The translations under genes were made by a program, and so were the position numbers. Shown piece by piece: positions 35,692-46,652 of a stretch of DNA of 64,000 nucleotides. Numbering within the stretch: the stretch's first letter is position 1; each line of letters starts with the position of its first letter. The DNA is taken from NCBI GenBank assembly GCA_015039315.1, contig WIDE01000057.1, positions 112,759 through 176,758 on the forward strand, written 5' to 3'. Origin of the DNA: Clavulina sp. PMI_390 (Eukaryota; Basidiomycota; Agaricomycetes; Cantharellales; Hydnaceae). The notes under the pieces were generated by a model. It was not told the origin of the DNA. It searched no databases and saw only the letters and a program-made list of their open reading frames with translations.

Positions 35692-35986
35692 AAAGCTATT
35701 GCTTCCTCCCTTTCCTAGTTTGCTCTTGGTTGTTTCGTGTACCACTTCACTTGTACAGTCATATTTGTTGTACGACAGAAAATGAAATGAGCTACTTGCA
35801 TTTCAGGTGACCCATCAATCCTAGGATCATGCTGTATGGCCAAATCCGAGCGAATCGGAACCTATCCTAGCTGTCTTACCACAAGTCCTTGTCAAAACAA
35901 GTCCACTTCTCCTCGCGCTGACACTTTTGAGCATCAATCCAACACAATCCATGACAAATCCGGACGGAATTCCAGAATCGACCAGT

Positions 35987-38859
35987 TCAGTCGCTTTCTC
36001 CCATAGTTGGCTGAAAGGGCTGATGAGCTTGTCTCCAATTTGAGCACTCCCACCACTCAACGCTCTCACGCTCCTGAGGGACATCCTCGGGGCGAAGCCA
36101 TTCCCTGCGCGACACTCGTGTGTCTTTAACGAGGTACTCCCATTTGGAAGCGCCGAGAGGGAGTATCATAAGTGACGCAGGGGGTGGGGGCTGTGTGGCA
36201 TACGTGATGGAAAATGATATAAGTGACAACAAGGAAACGAGGTAGAGGCAGTTAGCGGTCAGTGGGATGGACATCGACCGGCTAGGATAAGCTGGGAAAA
36301 CGTACCCTTCCTTTGGCATCATACCCTGGAGGACCAGGAATGATAGGACGATCGTTAACTCCGAGAGGCTCAGTCCTTGTCACTACTGGAACAGTCCCAG
36401 TAATGGTGAGCTTGGTCCTGGGGCGAGGTGTGTTGGCTGACGTAGGCTCGGAGGCACTTGAGTCTGACGCATCGCCTGTACCGCTGGAACGCATACTGGG
36501 ACGGGACGCAAGTCGAGGTTCGGCTCCACTGCTGTTATGACCAGAAGCATGAACTATGACAGCGCCGGTGGGAGCCGACGTCGAGCGCGTATTATTGGCG
36601 GATCTCCCCAAACCACCGCCCGTGGACGCGGATATAGGTAACGGGGTCCCTGGGGTGGAGCTATCAGACCAAAGAGTTATTGGACTTGGAGCACCAGGGC
36701 TAGCATCAGCTATCGAAGCATAGCTTCCTCCACCTCCGAACCAAGGTGGCGCACGAACTGAGCCGCTCGCGGTTCCTGCATCTTCGTCGCGTTCGCCGTT
36801 CCCCTGTTCCGCAGTAGCGACTGGAGTTGTACTTTCAGCTCCTTCGGGAAGTGGTCGGGTCAGTTTACCACCATACCGATCCACATAGTAAAAGTGCAAC
36901 TTCTGCTTCTGAAGTAGATCTGGAATGTTTGCCTTCTGGACAAGTGCGGCGATGTCCGGTTCAAGCTCGAGGGTATTGGATGAACCGGTATTAGCGGAAG
37001 GAGTCTGGGGTAGAGTTGGGGTGGATTGGAATATTGGGGCTGCAGTTAGGGGCTGCACATCAGAAGGGGGAACAGTTGAAGAAGTGGAACCGCGGCGACG
37101 CCTAGAGCCCAGTGAGGACGAGTGAGATGACGCAGACGGTGACGGGGAGGGAGCAAGTTGGGCGGCTTCCGGGGGATACAAATAAGAAGGGGCTGACGAT
37201 ACAGAAGATAGCTGTGAGACACCTAGCATAGTGCTAGGTGCAGGGGTAGTAGCTTCAGCAACGGTCTGGGCAGGATCACCCAGGCTCCCAGCAGGGTCCT
37301 CGGCCATTTCTCTCTCCATTTCGCTTCGAATGACCTCCATCAATTCCTCGTCAAATTTGAGACCTGCTTTGACCTGCGCTGCTTTCATCATTTCGGCCAT
37401 GGTGGCCCCACGAGCTTTGTCTTCCTCTGCGAATTCATAAAACTGTTGTTTGAGGAGCGAGAGGTCTGATGATCAACACGAAAGTAGAATATGATAGCAG
37501 TGAATAAGGATAACAAGTGAGAAGGCAGAGCCTGATCAGAAAATAGGGTGTGTTCTGGCGATGCGATATCAAAGCACGAAGACGGGACTTCGCACCTGGC
37601 TCCATCAGCGGCTCTGGCTTGAGAGCTAGCTTTCTGTGTCGTCTATCGTGGATAAATGCATGGACATTACCATACCAGTCCGGCATGAATTCATATACGA
37701 CATCTTGGAAGCTGAATGCAATTGCGGGGAAGAATGTGAGATGCGGATATTTTGCGCGGATTAGGAGGTGGAGAGAACCGACGAACTCTCGGTATCGACG
37801 TTCGATCACCATGCGCCTGTATTCGTCAGCCCACACGTTAAGCTCCTTTCCGCTCTGGAGAAGTTTGACTATGAGTGAGTGAGCAGCTTTTAGTAGGTGG
37901 GAAGTGTACCTGTTCAATATGTTTGGATGTTTCGCGTTGCTTATCCAGCCAAGCGCGCAAAGCCGGTGGATCTGGGACGAGGCTATTGTATTTGACGACG
38001 GCTGCTGAAAGTGTGTCCAACAGCCAACGCTTAGTCTGGGTCTTTGCTGTGAACGAGGGATATACATTCAGGAATGCCCTGCGAGGATGATATAAGAGCA
38101 CCAAACCTACCACCGATGGATGGAACAGCCGATAGGAGCTTCATAAGATCTGCCTCCGGCCACTTGAGGTAGAGTAGGTCGTTGACGCTAACATAGCTAG
38201 GGACAGATACGGTCCAGTGAGCGAAGTAGACGTTCAGCAGAATTTCCAAGCCTTACAGGTCATCTTGGCATGGTTTGCAAGCTCTAAAGCGCAAGGTGAA
38301 GTCGGTCACTCGGGTTGCTGGAGCCCCGCAGTTCTGATTTGCCCGATAAAACGGGCAAATACAAAATAACATAGACAGCAATCCCAAATCAGACAAAAAA
38401 TCAGGCAAATCGTCAAGAAGATGCAACTCACCATACAGCCCACATCGAACAATAGATTTGCGTATTCCGGCTCGCTCAAGTCTTCCGGACAATCCGGCAC
38501 ATTGGGCAAGAAGAAATTGAATTGTTTCCGGCACCTAATCCAGACGTTGGCGGCTCTACGTCTAAAGAGCAGGTCGCGGAGTGGCTTGGATGTGCGTCCA
38601 ATGGCGAGGAGATCTCGGGGGTTGAGGTGTGCGGCAAGCTAGGAAAGGCATAACTTTCAGCATCAGTGGAGGAACGGAACATTTCACGGCCATGGAAAAG
38701 AGTGTTAGGGGTTCAGGATGGATGAAGACTTACAACGTGGAATATTTGCAGGGGCATTGCAGCAAGATTAGGAGAGAGTGGCGGCTCGTATCGGGCTAAT
38801 CCTTTCGGGGGCGGGCGGCTGAGTAGTAGCCACGACCCTGTTGGAGCAGTAAACGGCAT
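35987..38859 (-). CDS. Long F-box protein with Cys-pair motif
   Basis: Eight exons on the minus strand: 38859-38734, 38638-38432, 38333-38257, 38196-38111, 38046-37910, 37854-37596, 37465-36306 and 36190-35987, 751 residues. The F-box is MPLQIFHV then LAAHLNPRDLLAIGRTSKPLRDLL. It is followed by the basidiomycete signature DCPEDLSEPEYANLLFD, and C..NCGA ... CKPCQ, two Cys pairs that look zinc-binding. After that comes a charged helical region, then a long Ser/Pro/Thr-rich low-complexity region (exon 7), and a WECSNW segment near the C-terminus. Expected role: SCF ubiquitin-ligase receptor; the disordered tail is unusual for this subfamily. The join between exons 4 and 5 was set by a 64-base intron, because the shorter option would be only 28 bases. 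Upstream of 38859 there may be a further exon. Confidence 0.78.
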
Positions 38860-40409
38860 GATTAAACCGCCGAGTAGGTATTTCCGACAGTCTTGTAACA
38901 CTCAGAGAGTGATTGTAAGGTTCAGTGGACTGAGGAGATGCTTAGGGTGGACAAGTTTGAGAGCCAGTCTGGGGGCAGGCCAACGACTAGGATGCATGAT
39001 ATCTGTGAGTGATTTCGCACCCTAAGAAGCTAGCTTCTTAGACCCGCATTTCGTTTCGGTTGCACTTGTGCATGGGGAGCCCGAGATAGAAGCGGTTCGG
39101 CACCGACGACGATCGGCGCTTAGACAGACCCAGCCAACGACTGGGACTGACCCCCACATTGACCTATGAAATGATCGGACACTCGTCACCCACCGCCCCA
39201 ATCTGCTGCTATACCAAATCACTCACCTTTTTTGCGTTATCTGAACAGAAACTCGGGTTTGACGGCAGTTGGGGTGTAACTTCAGCTTGACTGGACTTCA
39301 GCGTCTCCCCTATGCTACATCACTAAGCCCTGCAAAGATATTGCCCAATTAGCCCTAACTGAAAAGATTAGAAAACCCCGAATGTTTCTCGCAACTCGCA
39401 AATCGCTTCCCTGTGCCCCCACCAAGCCTCACCCACTTTCTGCAGTCGCTGAGCTTGAGTCTACCACGGCCCTTTACGCACAGAGCCCAATGTAGCAGTG
39501 ATAATAATTCTGAAGTTACAATCTGGTAACTCGCCTTGAACCAGCCTCCGTCTCCGTCGCTATCGCTGTCATTCAGAGAAAAGGTTAACTCTGAGGGCCC
39601 AATGTACTGATGCTCGAATTTGAAGCCCCACCCCAAAAAAGAACCCCCAAAATAACCAAAACGACCAACCAAAGCCAAACAACCGCCCAGAAAAAAAAAC
39701 GAAGAACAAAAACTGTTCCAAGACTCCCGTATATCACTCTCCGCCCATCACGCACGCAGATGAGAGCGCCGCGTATTATAATGGCGCAGCGCTTGCCCAT
39801 CACCATGTTCGGTTCGCTAACCTGGCCTGGCTCTTTGTGATCTAATCACCGGCAAGAGGATGTCGGGAAGGTAGGTCGCATGAGTAGATGAAGGGTCCAT
39901 CGATGATTGGACGTCTTCATTCATGACGATCGTTCGAAGTATCTTGCTATAGGATCTACTGTTTCTTCCTCGTTTCATGTTTCGGTATTTTATCCTTTCC
40001 CATCTTTCATTCGTCAATCTGCTCCCTCCACGTTGTTCCGGCGTCGCTCTCTGGCATGATGGCTCGCATCTTATCCGCACTCCTTTCCATCCCGTACAAA
40101 TCCGATCCCGACGCTCGCGCAACCCCTCTGCGCCAGCGCCCTCCTATCTCAGTTCCGTCCCGTCTCCACCCTCTCCTTCACACCGTGCCTGTCTTGCAGG
40201 TTGAAAATAGGCCACATTGAAAGCCGAAATGAGGCAATTGAATTGCTTTCCTTTTCCGGCTGTGGTCATCGAAGGGCTGTCGGCAATAGGCCCCAATACA
40301 GACAAATACTAACTACTGCACCCCATCCGAAGCTCACAAACATCACATCACATCTATTTCACTCTGCTAGCATTTGGTCAAGGGAATATCCATCTATCTG
40401 TATAGAATA
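38860..40409. other. Divergent promoter region between F-box gene and UBC7 gene
   Basis: About 1.55 kb between two genes transcribed away from each other. It contains a strand-asymmetric C/A-rich stretch near 39620-39720 (plus strand almost without T) next to open frames that are low-complexity artefacts. CT-rich sequence precedes the UBC7 start. No gene recognised. Confidence 0.5.
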
Positions 40410-41521
40410 ATGCCAGGCCCGAGCTCGTCAGCGACGGCGCTTAGGAGATTGATGACGGAGTACAGGCAGCTGACGGCGCAAGCCTCGGACGAGGATATGT
40501 TCGCCGCTGGTATGTCTCTTTGCCCATGAATTACTTTCGCGTGAGCTTATGATATGTTCGAATTACCGTGATCAGGTCCGATAGCAGAGGGCAACTTCTT
40601 CGAATGGGTGGGTGCTGAGTGATCCGCTCATGGTCGTGTGATTCAGTTGGGAAGGCTCATACTTGTGGATTTGTGTTAGGAAGCCCTAATCAAGGGTCCA
40701 GAGGATACGCCCTTCGTGCGTCTTTCGTTTATATTATCTTCTTTCAGACGCTTTCCTTGCTGAACTTGGTTACAAATGCTGATAGGAGGGAGGCATCTTT
40801 GTGTGCAAGCTCACATTCGTATGTCTCTACGCTTATACTTCGTTCGATCAGCTCGTTAAATGAAATCTCATCTCATCTAGCCCTCGGACTATCCCTTGAG
40901 CCCATTCAAGATGAAATTCGACCCGCCATTGCTTCACCCCAACAGTACGTCTCTTGAGCCCATTCAAGATGAAATTCGACCCGCCATTGCTTCACCCCAA
41001 CAGTACGTCTCAATACCTCATATCCTTTTCTCACATACTTCTTCGTTAGGAGCTCACATCACTATAATCTGAAATAGTCTATGCGGACGGGAATGTTTGC
41101 ATTTCCATTCTGCACACTCCAGGTGATGATCCCACCATGTATGAGCTTTCATCGGAACGATGGTCACCTGTACAGAGTGTCGAGAAAGTCATCTTGAGCG
41201 TGATATCGATGCTTGCAGGTGCGTTTTTAGCCGCTGTCCAAGAATGATCGCTCTTTGATTCTCTCAACTAATCATGGCGCTTCCCGGACGTTTGTGTTGC
41301 TTCCCGAACTCCTGAACACGAATAGAGCCGAACCTGGAGAGTGGCGCGAACATTGATTGCTGCAAGCTCTACCGGGACAATCGACCCGTAAGTTTCCGCA
41401 TTGGTATTGAGCATTTTCTGTGTGATGCTGACTGTTTGTTGTCGAATATGCGCTTCTCCAGGAATATGAGCGGCGTGTGAGGGCGTTCATCCTCCAACAG
41501 CTTGGCCTCGATGAACAGTAG
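40410..41521 (+). CDS. UBC7: Ubiquitin-conjugating enzyme E2, UBC7/UBE2G type
   Basis: Eight exons: 40410-40509, 40576-40607, 40680-40715, 40786-40818, 40881-40944, 41078-41218, 41326-41387 and 41462-41521, 175 residues. The E2 core is complete: [52 protein letters not shown], the HPN motif, catalytic Cys in GNVCISILH, the acidic insertion [11 protein letters not shown] that marks the UBC7/UBE2G group, [18 protein letters not shown], and [12 protein letters not shown]7 enzymes charge ubiquitin for ER-associated degradation at the ER surface. Exons are very small (32-36 bases for three of them). Oddity: exon 5 and its donor are followed by a perfect 58-base copy of themselves; because 58 is not a multiple of 3, only use of the first donor keeps the frame. 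Confidence 0.95.
40895..41010. repeat. Perfect 58-base tandem duplication across a splice donor in UBC7
   Basis: Copies 40895-40952 and 40953-41010 are identical. Each has the last 50 bases of exon 5 (ending CCCCAACA) plus the donor GTACGTCT. The second copy lies in the intron if the first donor is used. Confidence 0.95.
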
Positions 41522-42888
41522 TCACTTGTACACGACCTCGTAATGACCAACACCAATTTTATCTTTATCCTCATATCCTCATTCGATTGAGATTCGTGCA
41601 AACCTGCCTGAGTTGGTGTGATCCATCTAGGTGACAACTGCACAATGTTTACGGCAAAACATTGCTGCCTCATGGCTGTCACCATAGTCTAGGCTGTCTC
41701 GGGATACAGAGGGCGAGCCGCGGCTCGGAATCGTTATGTGCTATGCGCGCGCGGATGTGGGTTTAGTTGCTGGGCGGACAGTATGTGCGTCCGATTCGAC
41801 AGACGGCGTGAACAGAACACCCACACACATCAGGCAAGTCACGAGAGGAAAGAGGGAGATTATGAGACCTGGATGTCTCCTCAAGCCACTGGCGGGGCGT
41901 CTAGCGAAGGTTAGCATGGACTCGTAAGATCCGATGAGGAACAAAAGGCGCCTCGCGTCCTCACGTGAGTCAAGCATGTATGAATTGGCGCAAGCTCATT
42001 GGACCGCAGGCCCCTAGAAGCTTAAGCGTGACGTTTCTCGATCATGAAGAACACCGATATGATAACGAGGAGCCTAGTTGTGATGCGACGGGAACATGCG
42101 CCGCCCCTAAAGCTTGGGTCGATGCCAGCTTGGAGACGTGGTATAATTGACGAAATTTACAAAATATGGGTTATTGGCACGGTACTCTTCCACATGACAT
42201 TTTTCGTAAAGAATGATGATAGGATTGAACCATTTCGTATGGGGACCTGCGTGCGCAAGTGTGGTGGATCGGAATGCGCGACGCGCCATTGACGATGCAT
42301 ATGCTCGCCCAATGCCTAGTTGGAGGATTCAAACGCTAGGTACAGCCACCTCACTAATAGATTTCCCCGAAACAGGTGAAGACAAGCCAAAGCGCGCTGA
42401 AAAGCAAGGTCCGAATTCATCTGCGAGGAAATAATTAGCTCTCCAATATATTTCGGATCCGGCGGACGCATCCGTACTCCCATTCTTTGCCATCGAGTCT
42501 CGTTGAGCTCGACACTTGATACGATTCTTACGACTGTAGTGTACTCAAAAAACGCCTTTGCTAGTTAATGATGACCCCGTGTTCGTCGCTTAGAACGGGG
42601 CGAAAGGAACTTGAGATAATTTACTTTCCTATTTGTGGTGAAAGCCCGAGATGCGACGCCGGTGGGACGTTCACACAGAAGTTCCATCCAGCCATCCCAT
42701 TCATCCGGCCTCTCTCAATCTCTCTCGTTGAGTCGTGGGCACGGATATAAACATAAAGTACCACCATGCATCTCTCCTTCCGACAGCTTATTGCTCCTCC
42801 AACTCGTTAGCTTTCGCTCGCTCGCTCACTCACTCTTCCACATCCCTTCCAACAACCCAAGCTTGAGAACCTAAGAGAAAGAGAAGAA
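41522..42888. other. Intergenic region
   Basis: Open stretches at 41736-41977, 42044-42434 and 42568-42874 show no protein features. The right end is a pyrimidine-rich promoter with GATATAAACATAAAG at about 42743-42757 and CTCGCTCGCTCACTCACTC near 42815, typical of strongly expressed fungal genes, about 130 and 70 bases before the next start codon. Confidence 0.5.
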
Positions 42889-43849
42889 ATGGCCACCACG
42901 TACTCTCCCGCTTCGACCAGCTCGCACTCTCTTACGTCGTTGGGCGCCCTTGGTGCCGCCGCCTTTGCGACCTACTCGACTGTTCGCTCCACCGATGTCA
43001 ACGTGCAAATCCCCATGGCCGTTCTCTCCGTCCTCTCTTTCCTTGCTTTCCTGTACGTCGCGTCGCATAATAGAACAAAAGGGCTATGAAGTTGTGGAAG
43101 AACAAGCGGAACTGACGTGTTCGCATGTTTAGGATCGTCCGTCCCGGTGGCCCCGACATGCTCAAGGTAAGACTAAACAGCACACCGGATCTTGGACTTT
43201 GTCTTGACAACAAACAACTCTCTACACCCGCATAGACTGTCCGCCAGAACGAGAAAGATGCCACCGCTCTTCAACAGGAGAGCTTCAAGCTCTTCTCCAT
43301 CATTGCCACCACTCTTGCCGGTCAGGACCGCTCCAAGTGGAGGGAGATCATGGACGATGTCGATTCGGTCACCACGTGAGTCAAAGCAATGCATCCTCGA
43401 GATCAAGAATCATTCTGACAAGCATGTCGATCTCGATTGGCTGCTCTGAATAGTGAATTCCCCCAGGACGTCAGGAAGGATCTGCACGAGGCCGGCAAGT
43501 AAGCACCGATCAACATTTCTATGTCGTCCCTTGAATATGGATTAACCGGATCAAATCATCTTCTTCGTAGGATCATGACCGCTTCCAACTGGGCTGCCGA
43601 GGTCTACCAGAGCCGTGTCGGTCTCTCCAAGTGGTGGAACGCTGAGCAGGATGCCGACCAAATGGCCCAGGCCTTCAAGTGCCTCCAGGAGATCTCTGCC
43701 ACCCTCAAGGTGCGTTCGCTACCACGGTCACATATTTGCCCCGCTCCATCTAACGAATATTTCTGCCACGACAGGTCCGCGGCAACGTCTCCTTCGTCCT
43801 GCTCGCTGCCAAAACCAACGGCAACAAGATCCACAACCAGCGCCTGTAA
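42889..43849 (+). CDS. Small membrane protein of unknown function
   Basis: Six exons: 42889-43052, 43133-43166, 43236-43375, 43454-43498, 43571-43709 and 43775-43849, 198 residues. I do not recognise the family. The N-terminal 60 residues contain two hydrophobic segments (LTSLGALGAAAFATYSTV and IPMAVLSVLSFLAFLIV). The remainder is soluble and helical, with conserved-looking segments ESFKLFSIIATTLAG, DRSKWREIMDD, ASNWAAEVYQSRVGLSKWW and MAQAFKCLQEISATLK. There is no signal cleavage site, so the N-terminus is probably a membrane anchor. Codon use strongly prefers C-ending codons, and the promoter is CT-rich with a TATA-like element, both as in highly expressed genes. All exon joins keep frame. 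Confidence 0.75.
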
Positions 43850-44269
43850 ACGTCGACGTTAGCCACAGTAGAGATAGAGATTCAACATTTCTCTCCTTTC
43901 GTCATCCGTTCATTTTGGTTTCTTTTGTACCCATTGCAGCACAAATTTTGGTCACCCATAGGGCTGGCTGAAACACTCCCACGTCGCAACGAACTTCTTT
44001 CCTGGCTTTCTTGCTTGTTTGTCTCGTTACTAGCATCGCTCTCTCATTCCTGTTACATCCATAGTTAGCTGTATTTCATAATCGAGATCCACTCCTTCCC
44101 CCTAACCCGATGAACTCTGAGTAAGATCTTCCTTACGGTTTTTTTCTCGATGAGACACAGACAGATAAGATTGAGACAATGAAGATAGTGGCTATTGTCC
44201 ATTACATGGGGGATATGGTGTCCGAAGCGTTCAAGGGTCCGGAAGGGGAATGAATGAATTATACAGAGT
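43850..44269. other. Convergent intergenic region
   Basis: 3' flanks of the small membrane protein (plus) and eqolisin-like gene F (minus). T-rich runs near 43905-43925 and 44138-44150 fit 3' processing regions. No gene seen. Confidence 0.5.
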
Positions 44270-45311
44270 TTAGTACTTGATCGTGACCTTGGCGTTCTTC
44301 GAGCCCTGGGTGTTAACTTTAGTTGTGATACCGTCCTTTGTACTGCCGACAGTCGCCCACTTGACGCCACTTGGGTAGCCGGCCGTCGTCTTGAGGTTGA
44401 TCTTTGAGAACACGGTCGAACCCTTGGGGAAGTCGCTCTTGGATGTGATCCCGTATACTTCGAGCGTCTCCGTGGCCCATTTGAGCTCCGGCACGTTCTT
44501 AGCAGTCATAGTAGTACCAGAGATACCGTCAAAGTACGACCTGTAGCTATACTTGCTCGAGCCGGACGTATGTTGCGTCAACTTCATCACACCCTTCAAA
44601 ACCTTGCCTGGCGATACTTTTTTCGGCGTAGTGTGATAGTAAACGTTGTTCACTCCGTACCAGCTTGCTACAGCCCAGTAGGCTCCACCGCCTGCTGCAG
44701 ATGCTGTGGTACGTCCGCACGTCAGCACGACATCAACCTCGACACGGATAAAGACACTCACGACCGTACTGTAACACGGGCTGAAGTATTCCATTGTATG
44801 CCCCGGGCTCTATCGCGTTAAAGAGGAAGAGCGTCTGGCCGTTTTGTTTGGGAGGGACGGGGGGAACGGTCCAGGTGGTCTCAAAGTCACTAATCGGGTG
44901 GCTCCCAGAGTTGAACCCTGTTCGACCCAGAGAGTGATGAGAGAGGCGTAAAGGAAGACAAAAGAAGAAGCTTACAGTTAGCATCGGCCACCCAACCTGT
45001 TTGATACGCAGGGACGGTGCCGTTGGTCGCGGGAACCTTTCGGATGTTGACGGTGGTGTTGCTCGCGTCAATAACATGCACCTCGTCACCAACATGGAGG
45101 ACATGACCGCCTAGTAGATAGAATATGGTCATTAATTAGCAATAAACGTGACTGGTTGTGGCGGCACAGTACCTTCTGGGATCTGCTGGACGTTTGCAGC
45201 AGGGATGTGGCCTTTGGGGGTCAACACCGTATCGTCTCGAGGAATGCTAGTAGGAGTAGCAGAGACCACGGCGGAAAAGAGGCCGAGGATTGCAAGGCTG
45301 AAGGAGCGCAT
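44270..45311 (-). CDS. Eqolisin-like secreted protein F
   Basis: Four exons on the minus strand: 45311-45173, 45110-44976, 44917-44762 and 44703-44270, 287 residues. Signal peptide MRSFSLAILGLFSAVVSA. N-terminal segment TVLTPKGHIPAANVQQIPEG, then LHVGDEVHVIDASN and GWVADAN. C-terminal domain: DFETTWTVPPVP, LFNAIEPGAYNGILQPVLQYG, AAGGGAYWAVASWYG, VSPGKVLKGVM, ELKWATETLEVYGI and a Lys-rich C-terminal region ending VTIKY. The surface of this member is much more basic (many Lys) than A-E. The third intron is in the same place as in D, E and G. Closest to G in the window. Secreted; peptidase-like role inferred. Confidence 0.88.
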
Positions 45312-46652
45312 CGTCAAAGAGGGCGGTTGGAAGTGGGGATGGGAAGATCGACAGAGACCTGAAGGAGCCTGAGTGATTCTCCGTCTCAAGGGCCCACCAT
45401 TTATAGGTCCTCGACACCCCCCACATCAGGGCACCGAACGACGAGGAAAATTTGGGCGCGCGTCGCCGGCAACGGGTCGCCAGCACCGCATTTCATTCGT
45501 CCACATCAATTACCTGTACCTCCCAACAAGCGGGTCGCGCCAAGCACACTTTTAATTGGGCGTCAAAACATAGGCTTGGCAAAGTTTCTGACACGAACAA
45601 AAGGCAAGTGACTCCACGAAAGCATAGCCATGTGGCGGTGATTCATCCAGCGATCAATGTAGTAAACATCATCAAGCGGAGTAATGAATTCTGTCAACGC
45701 CAATGCAGCTTGGCATCAGGAATTCGAGGTGCTGTTTAGGCGTGGCATGTATATTGGCTGTCACTTCATCGACAACGTCCGTCATTTGGGCGATAATGGT
45801 CGTCATTTTCTTAAGCGCTGACATGAAACGGATGCGGAGAACCGAGCCAGCTGATTGTCCAGGCGCTGCCACGGTCATGTCAATCACCGCCAACGCTGAA
45901 ATACTTCGCTTAGGAGAGTAGGCTCACATGTTGCCTCTATCATGGTAACCGTCAGGACCCCCAAAGCTTTTCACAATTCGAGTCATTGCATTCTAATGCT
46001 AAAGCGAGCCAGGTATGAAATTAGGGAGCATGTCAAGAGTAGTTGCTAGGTTCAGTATTGCTGTGCGCAAAATTGAGGGTGCTTCCAAAGGGCGAGAACA
46101 TCTTGGATCACGAGTTGATGGCGATCACACTGGCAACAACAGCCCCACCAGAGGCCGAAGCAAGGGTCGGGGTGAGGCGGCTGGTCTATAATAAAATTTA
46201 CTTTGGCGACTCGAGGGATGAATTCCTCGGTTCTGGTGTAGCAAGAAGACTATATCTCATTACACAAGTCTTGATGACAGCTGGTGGAGAAAATGCATTG
46301 GTTGCTCGTGTTGTGGTCGAGGGGCCTTTTGTCGTAACGATCTCGCTCCACCCACAATCCTCCTGCCATTCGCGGCCCCTTAAGACATTAGATCACTTCG
46401 TGATGGGAAAGAAAGCTGTTTCATAAGCCTGGAATTCAATATACATCTAAAGCATCTGAAATGTGGGGCATGCATGCCTTGCTACTAATCCCCGGTCTTC
46501 TATGCCCTTGGCTGAAACTGTCCTCCACTGTTATACCAAATTCTACGATAACTAAGGCAGTAAGAAGAAGCTGTCTATTGTCTATTATATCTAACAAATG
46601 TAATCAAGAACGTGGAGAAGCCTGAACGGGCAGGTACGGAGATGCAAAGAAT
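45312..46652. other. Intergenic region between eqolisin-like genes F and G
   Basis: Left part: promoter of F with a TATA box (listed). An open stretch of 127 codons at 46043-46426 (plus) has no signal, domain or codon-use support. The right end is the 3' flank of G. Nothing else seen. Confidence 0.5.
45399..45405 (-). promoter_or_regulatory. TATA box of eqolisin-like gene F
   Basis: The minus strand reads TATAAAT in the context GGACCTATAAATGGTG, about 90 bases before the start codon at 45311. Confidence 0.6.

Noticed and set aside
38081..38108. 28-base intron in the long F-box gene
   Set aside because: Too short to be spliced. A 64-base intron with a normal donor and acceptor restores the frame.
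39610..39840. Open frame rich in Lys/Gln/Thr on the plus strand
   Set aside because: Arises from a T-poor, C/A-rich low-complexity stretch in the promoter region rather than a gene.
40619..40957. 112-codon open frame inside the UBC7 gene
   Set aside because: It is another frame of UBC7 exons and introns that runs on only because of the 58-base duplication.
46043..46426. 127-codon plus-strand open frame between genes F and G
   Set aside because: No signal peptide, domain or splice context, and its composition looks like intergenic DNA.
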